From Burkholderiaceae bacterium (GTDB taxonomy: Bacteria; Pseudomonadota; Gammaproteobacteria; Burkholderiales; Burkholderiaceae_C), in assembly GCA_026125795.1 (NCBI GenBank), contig JAHCKM010000004.1:744001-808000 (forward strand): a stretch of DNA of 64,000 bases, in the 5' to 3' direction. Each line of letters opens with the position of its first letter. Positions within the stretch are counted from its first letter, which is position 1. This document shows positions 55,873-64,000 of the stretch, one piece after another. The translations under genes were made by a program, and so were the position numbers. Below the pieces are notes generated by a model. It ran no database searches. It was not told the origin of the DNA and saw only the letters and a list, made by a program, of their open reading frames with translations.

Positions 55873-57030
55873 ATGAAGACAACAGAAACCCACGCCGAAC
55901 TGCGCGATGCCGTGCGCGCCCTGTGCGCGCAGTTCCCCGACGCGTACCATCGCGAGGTCGATGCCAAGCGCGCGTACCCCGAGGCGTTTGTCAACGCGCT
56001 CACGCAGGCCGGTTGGCTGGCCGCGCTGATCCCGCAGGAGTACGGCGGCTCGGGCCTGGGCCTGACCGAGGCCTCGGTGATCATGGAAGAGATCAACCGC
56101 TGCGGCGGCAACTCCGGCGCCTGCCACGGCCAGATGTACAACATGGGCACGCTGCTGCGCCACGGCTCGCCGCAGCAGAAGCAGAAGTACCTGCCGCGGA
56201 TCGCCCGCGGCGAGCTGCGCCTGCAGTCGATGGGCGTCACCGAGCCCAGCACCGGCACGGACACCACCAAGATCAAGACCACCGCCGTCAGAAAAGGCGA
56301 CCGCTACGTCGTCAACGGCCAGAAGGTGTGGATCTCGCGCGTGCAGCACTCCGACCTGATGATCCTGCTGGCGCGCACCACGCCGCTGGCCGAGGTGGCC
56401 AAGAGAAGCGAAGGGCTGTCGATCTTCATCGTCGACCTGCACCACGCGATCCAGCACGGCATGACCGTGCGGCCGATCGCCAACATGGTCAACCACGAGA
56501 CCAATGAGCTGTTCTTCGAGAACCTCGAGATCCCGGCGGAGAACCTGATCGGCGTGGAAGGCCAGGGCTTCAAGTACATCCTCGACGGCTTGAACGCCGA
56601 GCGCACGCTGATCGCCGCCGAGTGCATCGGCGACGGACGCTGGTTCATCGACCGTGTCACCGCGTACGCGAAGGAGCGCGTGGTGTTCGGCCGGCCGATC
56701 GGCCAGAACCAAGGCGTGCAGTTCCCGATCGCCGAGGCGCACATCGAGGTGGAAGCGGCCGACCTGATGCGCTTCGAGGCGTGCCGGCTGTTTGACGCGC
56801 AGCAGCCATGCGGCGCGCAGGCCAACATGGCCAAGTACCTGGCCGCCAAGGCGTCGTGGGAGGCGGCCAACGCCTGCATCCAGTTCCACGGCGGCTTCGG
56901 CTTCGCCTGCGAATACGACGTCGAGCGCAAGTTCCGCGAGACGCGGCTATACCAGGTGGCGCCGATCTCGACCAACCTGATCCTGAGCTACGTCGCCGAG
57001 CACGTGCTCGGCCTGCCGCGGAGTTTCTAG
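55873..57030 (+). CDS. Acyl-CoA dehydrogenase family protein
   Basis: 385-residue flavoprotein of the acyl-CoA dehydrogenase superfamily. N-terminal helical domain (PQEYGGSGLGLTEASVIMEE), beta domain (GVTEPSTGTDTTKIKT, VNGQKVWISR) and C-terminal helical domain (YAKERVVFGRPIGQNQGVQF, ACIQFHGGFGFACEYDVERK) are complete. The usual IYEGT motif with its catalytic Glu is replaced by LYQVAPIST. A Glu (about residue 243) in GLNAERTLIAAE aligns with the helix-G base of isovaleryl- and long-chain-type enzymes. The start is uncertain: ATG at 55873 is preferred, 55822 is possible, and neither has a clear Shine-Dalgarno. It heads a three-gene cluster; the substrate is unknown. Confidence 0.88.
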   Translation: MKTTETHAELRDAVRALCAQFPDAYHREVDAKRAYPEAFVNALTQAGWLAALIPQEYGGSGLGLTEASVIMEEINRCGGNSGACHGQMYNMGTLLRHGSPQQKQKYLPRIARGELRLQSMGVTEPSTGTDTTKIKTTAVRKGDRYVVNGQKVWISRVQHSDLMILLARTTPLAEVAKRSEGLSIFIVDLHHAIQHGMTVRPIANMVNHETNELFFENLEIPAENLIGVEGQGFKYILDGLNAERTLIAAECIGDGRWFIDRVTAYAKERVVFGRPIGQNQGVQFPIAEAHIEVEAADLMRFEACRLFDAQQPCGAQANMAKYLAAKASWEAANACIQFHGGFGFACEYDVERKFRETRLYQVAPISTNLILSYVAEHVLGLPRSF

Positions 57031-57033
57031 CGC

Positions 57034-58224
57034 GTGCGTCCACTCGATGGCATCACCGTGCTCGCGCTGGAGCACGTGATTTCGGCGCCGTTTTGCACGC
57101 GGCAGCTCGCCGATCTGGGCGCGCGAGTGATCAAGATCGAGCGGCCCGGCGCGGGCGACCAGGCACGCGGCTACGACCAGCGCGTGCGAGGCCAGTCTTC
57201 GCACTTCGTGTGGACCAACCGCTCGAAAGAGAGCCTCACGCTCGACGTCAAGCATGCGCATGCCACCGAGATCCTGCGTCGATTGCTCGAGCGCAGCGAC
57301 GTGCTGGTGCAAAACCTCGCGCCCGGCGCCGCGGCGCGCATGGGCCTGTCGTATGACGCGCTGAGCGAGGCGTTTCCGAGCCTGATCGTCTGCGACATCT
57401 CGGGCTATGGCGACGACCGCGAACGACCCGGACCGTTTCGCGACAAGAAGGCCTACGACCTGCTGATCCAGAGCGAAGCCGGCTTCCTGTCGGTCACCGG
57501 CACGGCGGACGATCCCGCCAAGGCCGGTGCCTCGATCGCAGACATCGCCGCGGGCATGGTTGCCTACAGCAGCATCCTCGCGGCGCTGATCCAACGCGGG
57601 CGTACCGGCCGTGGTTGCCGGCTCGACGTGTCGATGCTCGAGGCCATGGTCGAGTGGATGAGCTTTCCGCTGTACTACGCCTACGAAGGCGCCGAGCCGC
57701 CTCCGCGCGCCGGCGCCGCGCACGCCACCATTTATCCGTACGGCCCATTTGCCGCCGGCGACGGCAAGGTGGTGATGCTCGGCCTGCAGAACGAGCGCGA
57801 GTGGAAAGTCTTCTGCGAGCGCGTGCTGCAGCGGCCGGCCCTCGCCACCGACGAGCGCTTTGCGTCGAACCCGCGCCGCGTCGAGCAGCGCGCAGCGCTG
57901 CGCGCCATCATCCTCGAGGTGTTCGCCGACCTGACCGCCGAGCAGGTGGTCGATCGGCTCGAGGCGGCGCAGATCGCCAACGCGCGCGTCAACGACATGC
58001 ACGATGTCTGGCGCCACGAACAGTTGCACGCGCGCCGGCGCTTCACCGAGGTGATGACGCCGGGCGGCCCGGTGGCGGCGTTGTGGCCGCCGGCGTTGCC
58101 GGCGTCTTTCGAGCCGCGCATGGATCCGATCCCGGCGGTCGGCCAGCACACCGACGCACTGTTGCGCGAGCTGGGCTACGACGCGGCGGCGATCGATGCG
58201 CTGCGCCGCGACGGCGCCGTGTGA
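57034..58224 (+). CDS. CaiB/BaiF family (class III) CoA-transferase
   Basis: 396-residue family III CoA-transferase, which moves CoA between carboxylic acids. Conserved features are MRPLDGITVLALEHVISAPF, ADLGARVIKIERPGAGD, TLDVKHAHATEILRRLLERS and KKAYDLLIQSEAG, where Asp142 is the expected catalytic aspartate. The GTG at 57034 starts three bases after the dehydrogenase stop. The stop overlaps the extended frame of the next gene. With the acyl-CoA dehydrogenase and the MmgE/PrpD protein it suggests CoA activation and processing of an organic acid; which acid is not visible. Confidence 0.92.
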   Translation: MRPLDGITVLALEHVISAPFCTRQLADLGARVIKIERPGAGDQARGYDQRVRGQSSHFVWTNRSKESLTLDVKHAHATEILRRLLERSDVLVQNLAPGAAARMGLSYDALSEAFPSLIVCDISGYGDDRERPGPFRDKKAYDLLIQSEAGFLSVTGTADDPAKAGASIADIAAGMVAYSSILAALIQRGRTGRGCRLDVSMLEAMVEWMSFPLYYAYEGAEPPPRAGAAHATIYPYGPFAAGDGKVVMLGLQNEREWKVFCERVLQRPALATDERFASNPRRVEQRAALRAIILEVFADLTAEQVVDRLEAAQIANARVNDMHDVWRHEQLHARRRFTEVMTPGGPVAALWPPALPASFEPRMDPIPAVGQHTDALLRELGYDAAAIDALRRDGAV

Positions 58225-58247
58225 ACCAATCGACCCAAAGGTCAGCG

Positions 58248-59606
58248 ATGAACGATCTCACTGCAGGGGAACGACTGGCGCACTTCGCGGCGTCGCTGCG
58301 CGCGAGCGACGTGCCGGCCGCGGTGATGCGCCGTGCCGAGGATCTGCTGCTCGACTGGATCGGCTCGGCGCTGGCCGGCAAAGGTGCACGGCCGGTCGAG
58401 TCGATCGCTCGCTTCTGGCTCGCACAGGGTCCGGGCGATGGGCCGTCGGAGGTGCTGATCCACCGGCGTGGCTCGAGTCCGATCGTTGCCGCGGCGATCA
58501 ACGCGGCGGCGTCGCACTTCGCCGAACAGGATGACGTGCACAACGGCTCGGTGTTCCATCCCGCGGCGGTGGTGTTCGCGCCCGCGCTGGCGGTGGCGCA
58601 GGCGCTCGGCCGGTCGGGGCGAGAGCTGCTCACCGCCGCGGTCGCCGGCTACGAGGTCGGCATCCGCGTCGGCGAGTTCCTCGGCCGCACGCACTACAAG
58701 GTGTTCCACACCACCGGCACCGCCGGCACGCTGGCCGCCGCCGCGGCAGCGGGTCATCTGCTGCGCCTGACGCCGCAGCAGATGTCGCATGCGTTCGGTT
58801 CGGCCGGCACGCAGTCGGCCGGGTTGTGGGAGTTCCTGCGCGAAGGTGCGGATTCCAAGCAGCTGCATTGTGCGCATGCGGCGGCCGCGGGACTCGGCGC
58901 GGCCTGGCTGGCGGCGGACGGCTTCACTGGTGCATCGCGCATCCTCGACGGTGCGCGCGGCATGGCCGCCGGCATGTCGAGCGACGCCGATCCCGCGCGC
59001 CTGACCGATGGCCTCGGCACGCGTTGGGCCACGGCCGAGACGTCGTTCAAGTTCCATGCGTCGTGCCGCCACACGCATCCGGCCGCCGATGCGCTGCAGG
59101 CGCTGATGCGTGAGGCGCGGCTCGCGGCGAACGACATCGCACAGGTGACGGCGCGTGTGCACCAGGGCGCGCTCGACGTGCTGGGGCCGGTGACCGACCC
59201 GCAGACCGTGCATCAGAGCAAGTTCTCGATGGGAACGGTGCTGGCCATGGTGGCGCTGCACGGTCGCGCCGGCATGGCCGAGTTCGACGCGCACTTCCGC
59301 GACGAGGCGGCCGTCGCGTTTCGCGATCGAGTTCGCATGGAGCTCGATGCCGAGGTGGACGCTGCCTATCCGGCACGCTGGATCGGCAAGGTGGAAGTCA
59401 CCACCCGTGACGGACGTCACCTCGCGGCCCGGGTTGACGAACCCAAGGGCGATCCGGGCAACACGTTGAGCCGGCCGGAGCTCGAGGACAAGGCGGTGCG
59501 TCTGGCGCTGTACAGCGGCGGTGCCAGCGAAGCCGAGACGCGCGCGCTGGCGCAGCGCGTGTGGCAGATCGCCGATGCGCCGGTGCTGACGCGGCTGCTC
59601 GGCTGA
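58248..59606 (+). CDS. MmgE/PrpD family protein
   Basis: 452-residue member of the family containing 2-methylcitrate dehydratase and cis-aconitate decarboxylase. Conserved stretches are RAEDLLLDWIGSALAGKGAR, FAEQDDVHNGSVFHPAAVV, VFHTTGTAGTLAAAAAA, DSKQLHCAHAAAAGLGAAWL and KFHASCRHTHPAADAL. The Asp/His (EQDDVHNGSVFHP), His (VFHTTGT) and Lys (DSKQLH) positions resemble the active site described for cis-aconitate decarboxylase. Substrate cannot be fixed from this. The ATG at 58248 with AAAGG upstream is preferred over a GTG at 58221. Last gene of the cluster; it ends 31 bases from the convergent cbbY-like gene. Confidence 0.9.
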   Translation: MNDLTAGERLAHFAASLRASDVPAAVMRRAEDLLLDWIGSALAGKGARPVESIARFWLAQGPGDGPSEVLIHRRGSSPIVAAAINAAASHFAEQDDVHNGSVFHPAAVVFAPALAVAQALGRSGRELLTAAVAGYEVGIRVGEFLGRTHYKVFHTTGTAGTLAAAAAAGHLLRLTPQQMSHAFGSAGTQSAGLWEFLREGADSKQLHCAHAAAAGLGAAWLAADGFTGASRILDGARGMAAGMSSDADPARLTDGLGTRWATAETSFKFHASCRHTHPAADALQALMREARLAANDIAQVTARVHQGALDVLGPVTDPQTVHQSKFSMGTVLAMVALHGRAGMAEFDAHFRDEAAVAFRDRVRMELDAEVDAAYPARWIGKVEVTTRDGRHLAARVDEPKGDPGNTLSRPELEDKAVRLALYSGGASEAETRALAQRVWQIADAPVLTRLLG

Positions 59607-59637
59607 GCAGGGCGCGCCCGCGGACGCACGCCCGGCG

Positions 59638-60414
59638 TCAGACGGCTCGACGGCGTGCGCGCAAGGTGCGCTGGTGCAGCTCGCACAGCCACGGCCAATG
59701 CACCTGCGCAGCGTCGGGGATGCCGCGCGCCGAGACGGTGGCATCGAGCCCGGCGCAGACCGCGAGAGCACCGTCGCCGCGGCAGTCGGCAAAGTACGCG
59801 CTGCGCGCCAGCAGCACCTCGATGCCGGCGCCACGCGCACTCGCGATGCCCTGCGGCGAGTCCTCGATCGCCACGGCCTCGTCGGGGCGCAACACCAGGC
59901 GCTGCAGTGCCATTTGGTAGACCTGCGGGTGCGGCTTCTTCAGCGGCGCTTCTTCGGCGCAAACGATGGCTGCAAAGCGTTCCGACCATCCGGCGCCGAG
60001 CGGGCGCACGAGCAAGGCCTCGACGTTCGCGCGGCCGGTGGTGGTGGCGATCGCGAGCCGCGCGCCGGCCTCTTGCCCCTCTTGCATCAGGCGCAGCACG
60101 CCGGGGCGCAGAGCGATCGCGCTGCGCGCCATCAGTGCAGCATAAGATGCGTTCTTGCGCCGGTGCAGCTCGCGCGCGAGCGCGAGGCGCTCGGTGGCGA
60201 TGCGCGGCGCGTCGTCGCGCGCAGCGAGGTCGCGCAGCAGCCGCTCGAGGCCGCCGCTGGTGGCCAGCAGCTCGCGGTAGTGCTCGACACTCCAGCGCCA
60301 CGGCAGGCCCATCGCCGCGAACGCCTCGTTGAACGCCACACGATGTCCGTCGCGCTCGGTCTCGGCGATCGTGCCGTCGACGTCCCAGATCAGCGCTTGC
60401 AGCGCAGCGGCCAC
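59638..60414 (-). CDS. cbbY: HAD-superfamily phosphatase, CbbY-like
   Basis: 258-residue HAD IA hydrolase. Motif I IWDVDGTIAE (Asp11, Asp13), motif II TTTGRA, motif III KKPHPQVY and motif IV IEDSPQGIASA are present. The cap and sequence style fit CbbY, which degrades xylulose-1,5-bisphosphate, a RuBisCO inhibitor. The GTG at 60414, eight bases after the rpe stop, is the first sensible start. It is the last gene of the minus-strand cbb-type operon. Assignment as CbbY rather than another sugar phosphatase rests on this context. Confidence 0.82.
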   Translation of the reverse strand: MAAALQALIWDVDGTIAETERDGHRVAFNEAFAAMGLPWRWSVEHYRELLATSGGLERLLRDLAARDDAPRIATERLALARELHRRKNASYAALMARSAIALRPGVLRLMQEGQEAGARLAIATTTGRANVEALLVRPLGAGWSERFAAIVCAEEAPLKKPHPQVYQMALQRLVLRPDEAVAIEDSPQGIASARGAGIEVLLARSAYFADCRGDGALAVCAGLDATVSARGIPDAAQVHWPWLCELHQRTLRARRRAV

Positions 60415-60421
60415 CGTGGCA

Positions 60422-61117
60422 TCAGGCGCGCGCCGCGAGCGCCGCCGCGCGCAGCGTCGCGATCGTGTCGCGCCAGCTCTTGCTGCCGAACACCGCCGAG
60501 CCGGCCACGAAGGTGTCGGCGCCGGCGGCGGCGATGAGTGCGATGTTGTCGGGCTTGACGCCGCCGTCGACCTCCAGGCGGATCGAACGGCGATGCTCGC
60601 GTTCGTAGGCATCGAGCCGTGCGCGCACGCTGCGAAGCTTGGGTAACGTCGACGCGATGAAGTTCTGGCCGCCGAAGCCGGGGTTGACCGACATCAGCAT
60701 CACCAGATCGAGCTTGTCGATCGTGTGATCCAGCCAATGCAGCGGCGTGGCCGGGTTGAATACCAGGCCGGCCTGGCAGCCGTGGTCGCGGATCACCTGC
60801 AGCGTGCGGTCGACGTGGCGCGTGGCCTCGGGGTGGAAGCTGATCAGCCCGGCACCGGCCTTGGCAAACAGCGGCACCAGCGCATCGACCGGCTCGCACA
60901 TCAGGTGCACGTCGAGCATCGCGCCGCTTGCATACGGCCGGATGGCCTCGCACACCATCGGCCCCACCGTCAGATTGGGCACGTAGTGGTTGTCCATCAC
61001 GTCAAGGTGGATCCAGTCGGCGCCGGCATCCACCACGCCGGCCACCTGCTCGCCCAGCCGTGCGAAGTCGGCTGACAGCAAGCTCGGTGCGATGACGATC
61101 GGTGCGCGTGTGGTCAT
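60422..61117 (-). CDS. rpe: Ribulose-phosphate 3-epimerase
   Basis: Interconverts ribulose-5-phosphate and xylulose-5-phosphate; 231 residues, TIM barrel. [32 protein letters not shown] (metal-site His37, Asp39), [11 protein letters not shown] and [12 protein letters not shown] are canonical. The ATG at 61117 overlaps the aldolase stop by four bases, so the genes are translationally coupled. It may serve both the pentose phosphate and Calvin cycles; the operon favours the latter (cbbE). Confidence 0.96.
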   Translation of the reverse strand: MTTRAPIVIAPSLLSADFARLGEQVAGVVDAGADWIHLDVMDNHYVPNLTVGPMVCEAIRPYASGAMLDVHLMCEPVDALVPLFAKAGAGLISFHPEATRHVDRTLQVIRDHGCQAGLVFNPATPLHWLDHTIDKLDLVMLMSVNPGFGGQNFIASTLPKLRSVRARLDAYEREHRRSIRLEVDGGVKPDNIALIAAAGADTFVAGSAVFGSKSWRDTIATLRAAALAARA

Positions 61118-62181
61118 GCGGCCCGCCGCATCGCCGGACCATCCTGGGCGTAACGCTGGGCCAGCGCCGCCAGCGGCACCGCCTTGATCCGGGAGGCCTG
61201 TCCGGCGCAGCCAAAAGCCTCGAAGCGCTGGCGGCAGATGTCGCGCGCCGCCTCCGTGGCGGCCTTGAGGAACGCGCGCGGATCGAACTCCTCCGGTTGC
61301 TCGCTCATCACGCGGCGCATCGCCCCGGTCATCGCCAGCCGGATGTCGGTGTCGATGTTGATCTTGCGCACGCCGTGCGCGATGCCCCGCACGATCTCTT
61401 GCACCGGTACCCCGTAGGTGCTGCGGATGCGGCCGCCGTGCTCGCGGATCACCTGGAGCCACTCCTGCGGCACGCTGGAGCTGCCATGCATCACCAGGTG
61501 GGTGTTGGGCAGCCGCGCGTGGATCGCTGCGATGCGATCCATCGCGAGGATGTCGCCGGTGGGCTGGCGGCTGAACTTGTACGCGCCGTGGCTGGTGCCG
61601 ATCGCGATCGCCAGCGCGTCGACGCCGGTTGCGGCCACGAACTCGGCCGCTTGCTCGGGGTCGGTGAGCAGTTGCGAATGGTCGAGCGCGCCGGCCGCGC
61701 CGACACCGTCTTCGTCGCCGGCCGTGCCGGTCTCGAGCGATCCGAGGCAGCCGAGCTCGCCTTCCACGCTGACGCCCACCGCATGCGCCATGTCGACCAC
61801 GCGCTGTGTGACCGTCACGTTATACCCGTAGCTCGCCGGCGTCTTCTGGTCCTCGTGCAGCGACCCGTCCATCATCACGCTGGAGAAGCCGCTGCGGATC
61901 GCCTGCTGGCACACGGCAGGCGATGCGCCATGGTCCTGATGCAGGCAGATCGGCAGCGCCGGATGCTGCTCGAGCGCTGCCTCCACCAGCTTGCGCAGGA
62001 ACGGCTCGCCGGCGTACTTGCGCGCGCCGGCGCTGGCCTGCAGGATCACCGGCGCATCGCAGGCCTCGGCGGCCTGCACGATGGCCTGGATCTGCTCCAT
62101 GTTGTTGACGTTGAAGGCCGGAACGCCGTAGCCGTGTTCGGCGGCGTGGTCCAGCAAGGGGCGCAAGGCGATCAGCGGCAC
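61114..62181 (-). CDS. fba: Fructose-bisphosphate aldolase, class II
   Basis: 355-residue zinc aldolase (cbbA type), also able to make sedoheptulose bisphosphate in Calvin-cycle operons. [26 protein letters not shown] (Asp83, His84), [41 protein letters not shown] and [11 protein letters not shown] supply the metal and phosphate sites. Start is GTG at 62181 ([13 protein letters not shown]), 11 bases after the gph stop. The stop overlaps rpe. Confidence 0.96.
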   Translation of the reverse strand: MPLIALRPLLDHAAEHGYGVPAFNVNNMEQIQAIVQAAEACDAPVILQASAGARKYAGEPFLRKLVEAALEQHPALPICLHQDHGASPAVCQQAIRSGFSSVMMDGSLHEDQKTPASYGYNVTVTQRVVDMAHAVGVSVEGELGCLGSLETGTAGDEDGVGAAGALDHSQLLTDPEQAAEFVAATGVDALAIAIGTSHGAYKFSRQPTGDILAMDRIAAIHARLPNTHLVMHGSSSVPQEWLQVIREHGGRIRSTYGVPVQEIVRGIAHGVRKINIDTDIRLAMTGAMRRVMSEQPEEFDPRAFLKAATEAARDICRQRFEAFGCAGQASRIKAVPLAALAQRYAQDGPAMRRAA

Positions 62182-62192
62182 GGTCGGGCCCC

Positions 62193-62879
62193 TCAGAAGA
62201 TGCTCACGCGCAGCCCGCGGTGCGTGGTGAGCGCGCGCGCGAGCTCGTCAAAGCTGTCGATCGTGCGATCCGGCGCATCGTCGCCGCGCAACGGGCCGCC
62301 GTAGCCGTGCGTGACGGCCCAGACGCCCACGCCGGCGGCACGCGCGGTGCGCACGTCGACCGCCGAATCGCCGATGTACAGCGCATCGTCGGGCTCGCAC
62401 TGCAGCGCCTGCAACGCATGCAGCAGCATGCTCGGGTCGGGCTTGCGCACCGGCAGGGTGTCGCCGCACACCATCAGGTCGAAGCAGGCGTTCAGGTCGT
62501 GGCGCACCAGCAGCCGGTGCGCGAACACGGCCTCCTTGTTGGTGACCAGTCCCACCTGCATGCCGGCGCCGGTCAGGCGCTCCAGCATGCGGCGCACGCC
62601 GGGGTAGACGCGGCCGTGCTCGCCGCAGCACTGTGCATAGTCGAACTCGAAGGCCGGCCACAGCGCATTCACTTGTGCGTTGACCTCGTGATCGGGCACG
62701 CCGGCCGCACGCACCGCCTTGGCCAGCGACGCGCGCGTGCCGTCGCCGATCCAGCCGCGCACCTGCTCCAGAGTGACCGGACGCAAACCCAAGCGCTGCA
62801 GCGCCTGGTTGAGCGCGGCCGCGATGTCGGGCGCGGTGTCGATCAAGGTGCCATCGAGGTCGAACAGGATCGCTTGCAT
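62193..62879 (-). CDS. gph: Phosphoglycolate phosphatase
   Basis: 228-residue HAD phosphatase (Gph/CbbZ), which removes 2-phosphoglycolate, the RuBisCO oxygenase product. Motif [17 protein letters not shown] (Asp7, Asp9), motif II VTNKEA, motif III KPDPSML and motif [18 protein letters not shown] are intact. The ATG at 62879 with GAGGAA upstream is chosen; the frame stays open upstream, but that part is unlike the family. It lies between the transketolase and aldolase genes. Confidence 0.94.
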   Translation of the reverse strand: MQAILFDLDGTLIDTAPDIAAALNQALQRLGLRPVTLEQVRGWIGDGTRASLAKAVRAAGVPDHEVNAQVNALWPAFEFDYAQCCGEHGRVYPGVRRMLERLTGAGMQVGLVTNKEAVFAHRLLVRHDLNACFDLMVCGDTLPVRKPDPSMLLHALQALQCEPDDALYIGDSAVDVRTARAAGVGVWAVTHGYGGPLRGDDAPDRTIDSFDELARALTTHRGLRVSIF

Positions 62880-62901
62880 GCGGGTTCCTCGCCGAGAGAA
62901 T

Positions 62902-64000
62902 TTACGCCTTCGCCGCGGCGGCATCCAGCCGCCGCAGCACCGATTGGACCAACGCATCGACCGTGAAGCCGAAATGCGCCATCAGCTGCGGTCCGGGGGC
63001 CGACTCGCCGAAGCGTGCCAGGCCGATCACGATGCCGTCGCGCCCGGCGTAACGCCGCAGGCCGTCGGGGTGGCCCGCTTCGATCGCGATCACCGGCAGC
63101 GCCGGCGGCAGCACGTCGTTGCGCCAGGCCTCGGATTGCGCATCGAACACGCGCGTGTTGGGCATCGACACCACGCGCACCGCGACGCCATGCGCCTCGG
63201 CCAGCACACGCCGGGCATCGAGCGCCAGCGCCACTTCGGAGCCGGTGGCCAGCAGCACGGCGCGTGGCTGCGGCGAGTCGCACAGCACATAACCGCCGCG
63301 CGTGATGTCGGCACGCTGCGCGAGCCGCGTGACGATCGGCAGCGCCTGGCGCGACAGCACCAGCGCGCTGGGCCCGTCGCGGCGCTGCAGCGCCTGCACC
63401 CAGGCCACCGCGGTCTCCAGCGCATCGGCCGGACGCCACACGTCGAGGTTCGGTATCAGGCGCAGCGCAGCGAGATGCTCCACCGGCTGGTGCGTCGGTC
63501 CGTCCTCGCCGAGTCCGATCGAATCGTGCGTGAACACGTGGATCACGCGCTGCTGCATCAGCGCGGCCATGCGGATCGCGTTGCGGCTGTAGTCGCTGAA
63601 CGTCAGGAAGGTGCCGCCATAGGGCACGTGGCCGCCGTGCAGCGCGACACCGTTGAGCGCGGCCGCCATGCCGAACTCGCGCACGCCCCAGCTGAGGTAG
63701 TTGCCGGCGATCCGCTGCCGCTCGATGCGCCGGTGGCCATCGAAGTCGGTCAGGTTGGAGCCGGTGAGATCCGCCGAGCCGCCGAGCAGCTCGGGCAGCA
63801 GCGGAGCCAGTGCATCCAGCGCGAGCTGCGATGCGCGCCGCGTGGCCAGCGGCTTGCCATCGCGCATGAGTCGAGTGGCCAATGTGGCCACCACCTCGTC
63901 GGCGCGCGCGAACCAGTTGGCCGGCAGCGCGTGCCGCGTGCGGCGCTGAAACTCGGCGGCTTCATGCGGATGGGCCGCTGCAAAAGCCACGAAGCGTGCC
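62902..64000 (-). CDS. tkt: Transketolase, C-terminal part (cut by window edge)
   Basis: Thiamine-diphosphate enzyme of the Calvin and pentose phosphate cycles (cbbT/tktA). About 365 C-terminal residues are present, out of roughly 660; the N-terminal cofactor domain lies beyond base 64000. Visible landmarks are GGSADLTGSNLT, YLSWGVREFGMAAALNG (catalytic Glu of REFGM), FLTFSDYSRNAIRMAALM, THDSIGLGEDGPTHQPVEHL and LATGSEVALAL. It ends 22 bases upstream of gph on the same strand, so it belongs to the same operon. Confidence 0.96.
   Translation of the reverse strand, partial: ARFVAFAAAHPHEAAEFQRRTRHALPANWFARADEVVATLATRLMRDGKPLATRRASQLALDALAPLLPELLGGSADLTGSNLTDFDGHRRIERQRIAGNYLSWGVREFGMAAALNGVALHGGHVPYGGTFLTFSDYSRNAIRMAALMQQRVIHVFTHDSIGLGEDGPTHQPVEHLAALRLIPNLDVWRPADALETAVAWVQALQRRDGPSALVLSRQALPIVTRLAQRADITRGGYVLCDSPQPRAVLLATGSEVALALDARRVLAEAHGVAVRVVSMPNTRVFDAQSEAWRNDVLPPALPVIAIEAGHPDGLRRYAGRDGIVIGLARFGESAPGPQLMAHFGFTVDALVQSVLRRLDAAAAKA

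Overview
The window is GC-rich (roughly two thirds G+C) chromosomal DNA of a betaproteobacterium, most likely Burkholderiales of the Rubrivivax/Methylibium/Leptothrix type. The evidence is indirect: the gene order tRNA(Tyr-Gly-Thr)-tuf-tRNA(Trp)-secE-nusG-rplKAJL-rpoBC-str-S10-spc-alpha, the style of the TrpE, RpoB and ribosomal proteins, and Calvin-cycle type genes at the right edge. The species itself cannot be named from the sequence alone.

Layout. (1) 1-9702: alpha-glucan/trehalose locus. A truncated malQ faces a convergent glycosidase gene; then glgB, glgE and a treS-maltokinase fusion run as an overlapping operon. Together they can turn trehalose into maltose, maltose-1-phosphate and branched alpha-glucan (GlgE pathway). 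A small membrane protein of the mechanosensitive-channel TM-helix type follows. (2) 10399-17100: tryptophan operon trpE-(peroxiredoxin)-trpG-(ltaE)-trpD-trpC-ung, with two unrelated enzymes embedded among the trp genes. (3) 17149-22420: three tRNAs, first tuf copy, tRNA-Trp, secE, nusG and rplKAJL. (4) 22716-31148: rpoB, rpoC and a clear intrinsic terminator. (5) 31148-31621: an orphan PIN-domain gene, divergent from the str promoter. (6) 31689-52265: rpsL-rpsG-fusA-tuf(second copy)-S10-spc-alpha operons ending in a terminator. This block is interrupted by a second peroxiredoxin (between rpsQ and rplN), two related REP-like stem-loop elements and a small tandem repeat. (7) 52325-54397: dsbD, then initiator tRNA-Met with its terminator. 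(8) 54609-59606: a probable lipoprotein, then an acyl-CoA dehydrogenase/class III CoA-transferase/MmgE-PrpD cluster of unknown substrate. (9) 59638-64000, minus strand: transketolase (cut by the window edge), phosphoglycolate phosphatase, class II aldolase, ribulose-phosphate epimerase and a CbbY-like phosphatase. This is a cbb (Calvin cycle) type operon.

Most of the window is conserved housekeeping DNA. The points that deserve attention are the foreign genes and repeats embedded in the trp and ribosomal operons, the strong hairpins between rplL and rpoB, the palindrome filling the rplN promoter spacer, the complete identity of the two tuf genes, the long terminal extensions of ribosomal proteins S3 and L5, the orphan PIN gene between rpoC and rpsL, and the CoA-dependent cluster of unknown substrate. 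No CRISPR array, prophage, insertion sequence or rRNA gene was seen.
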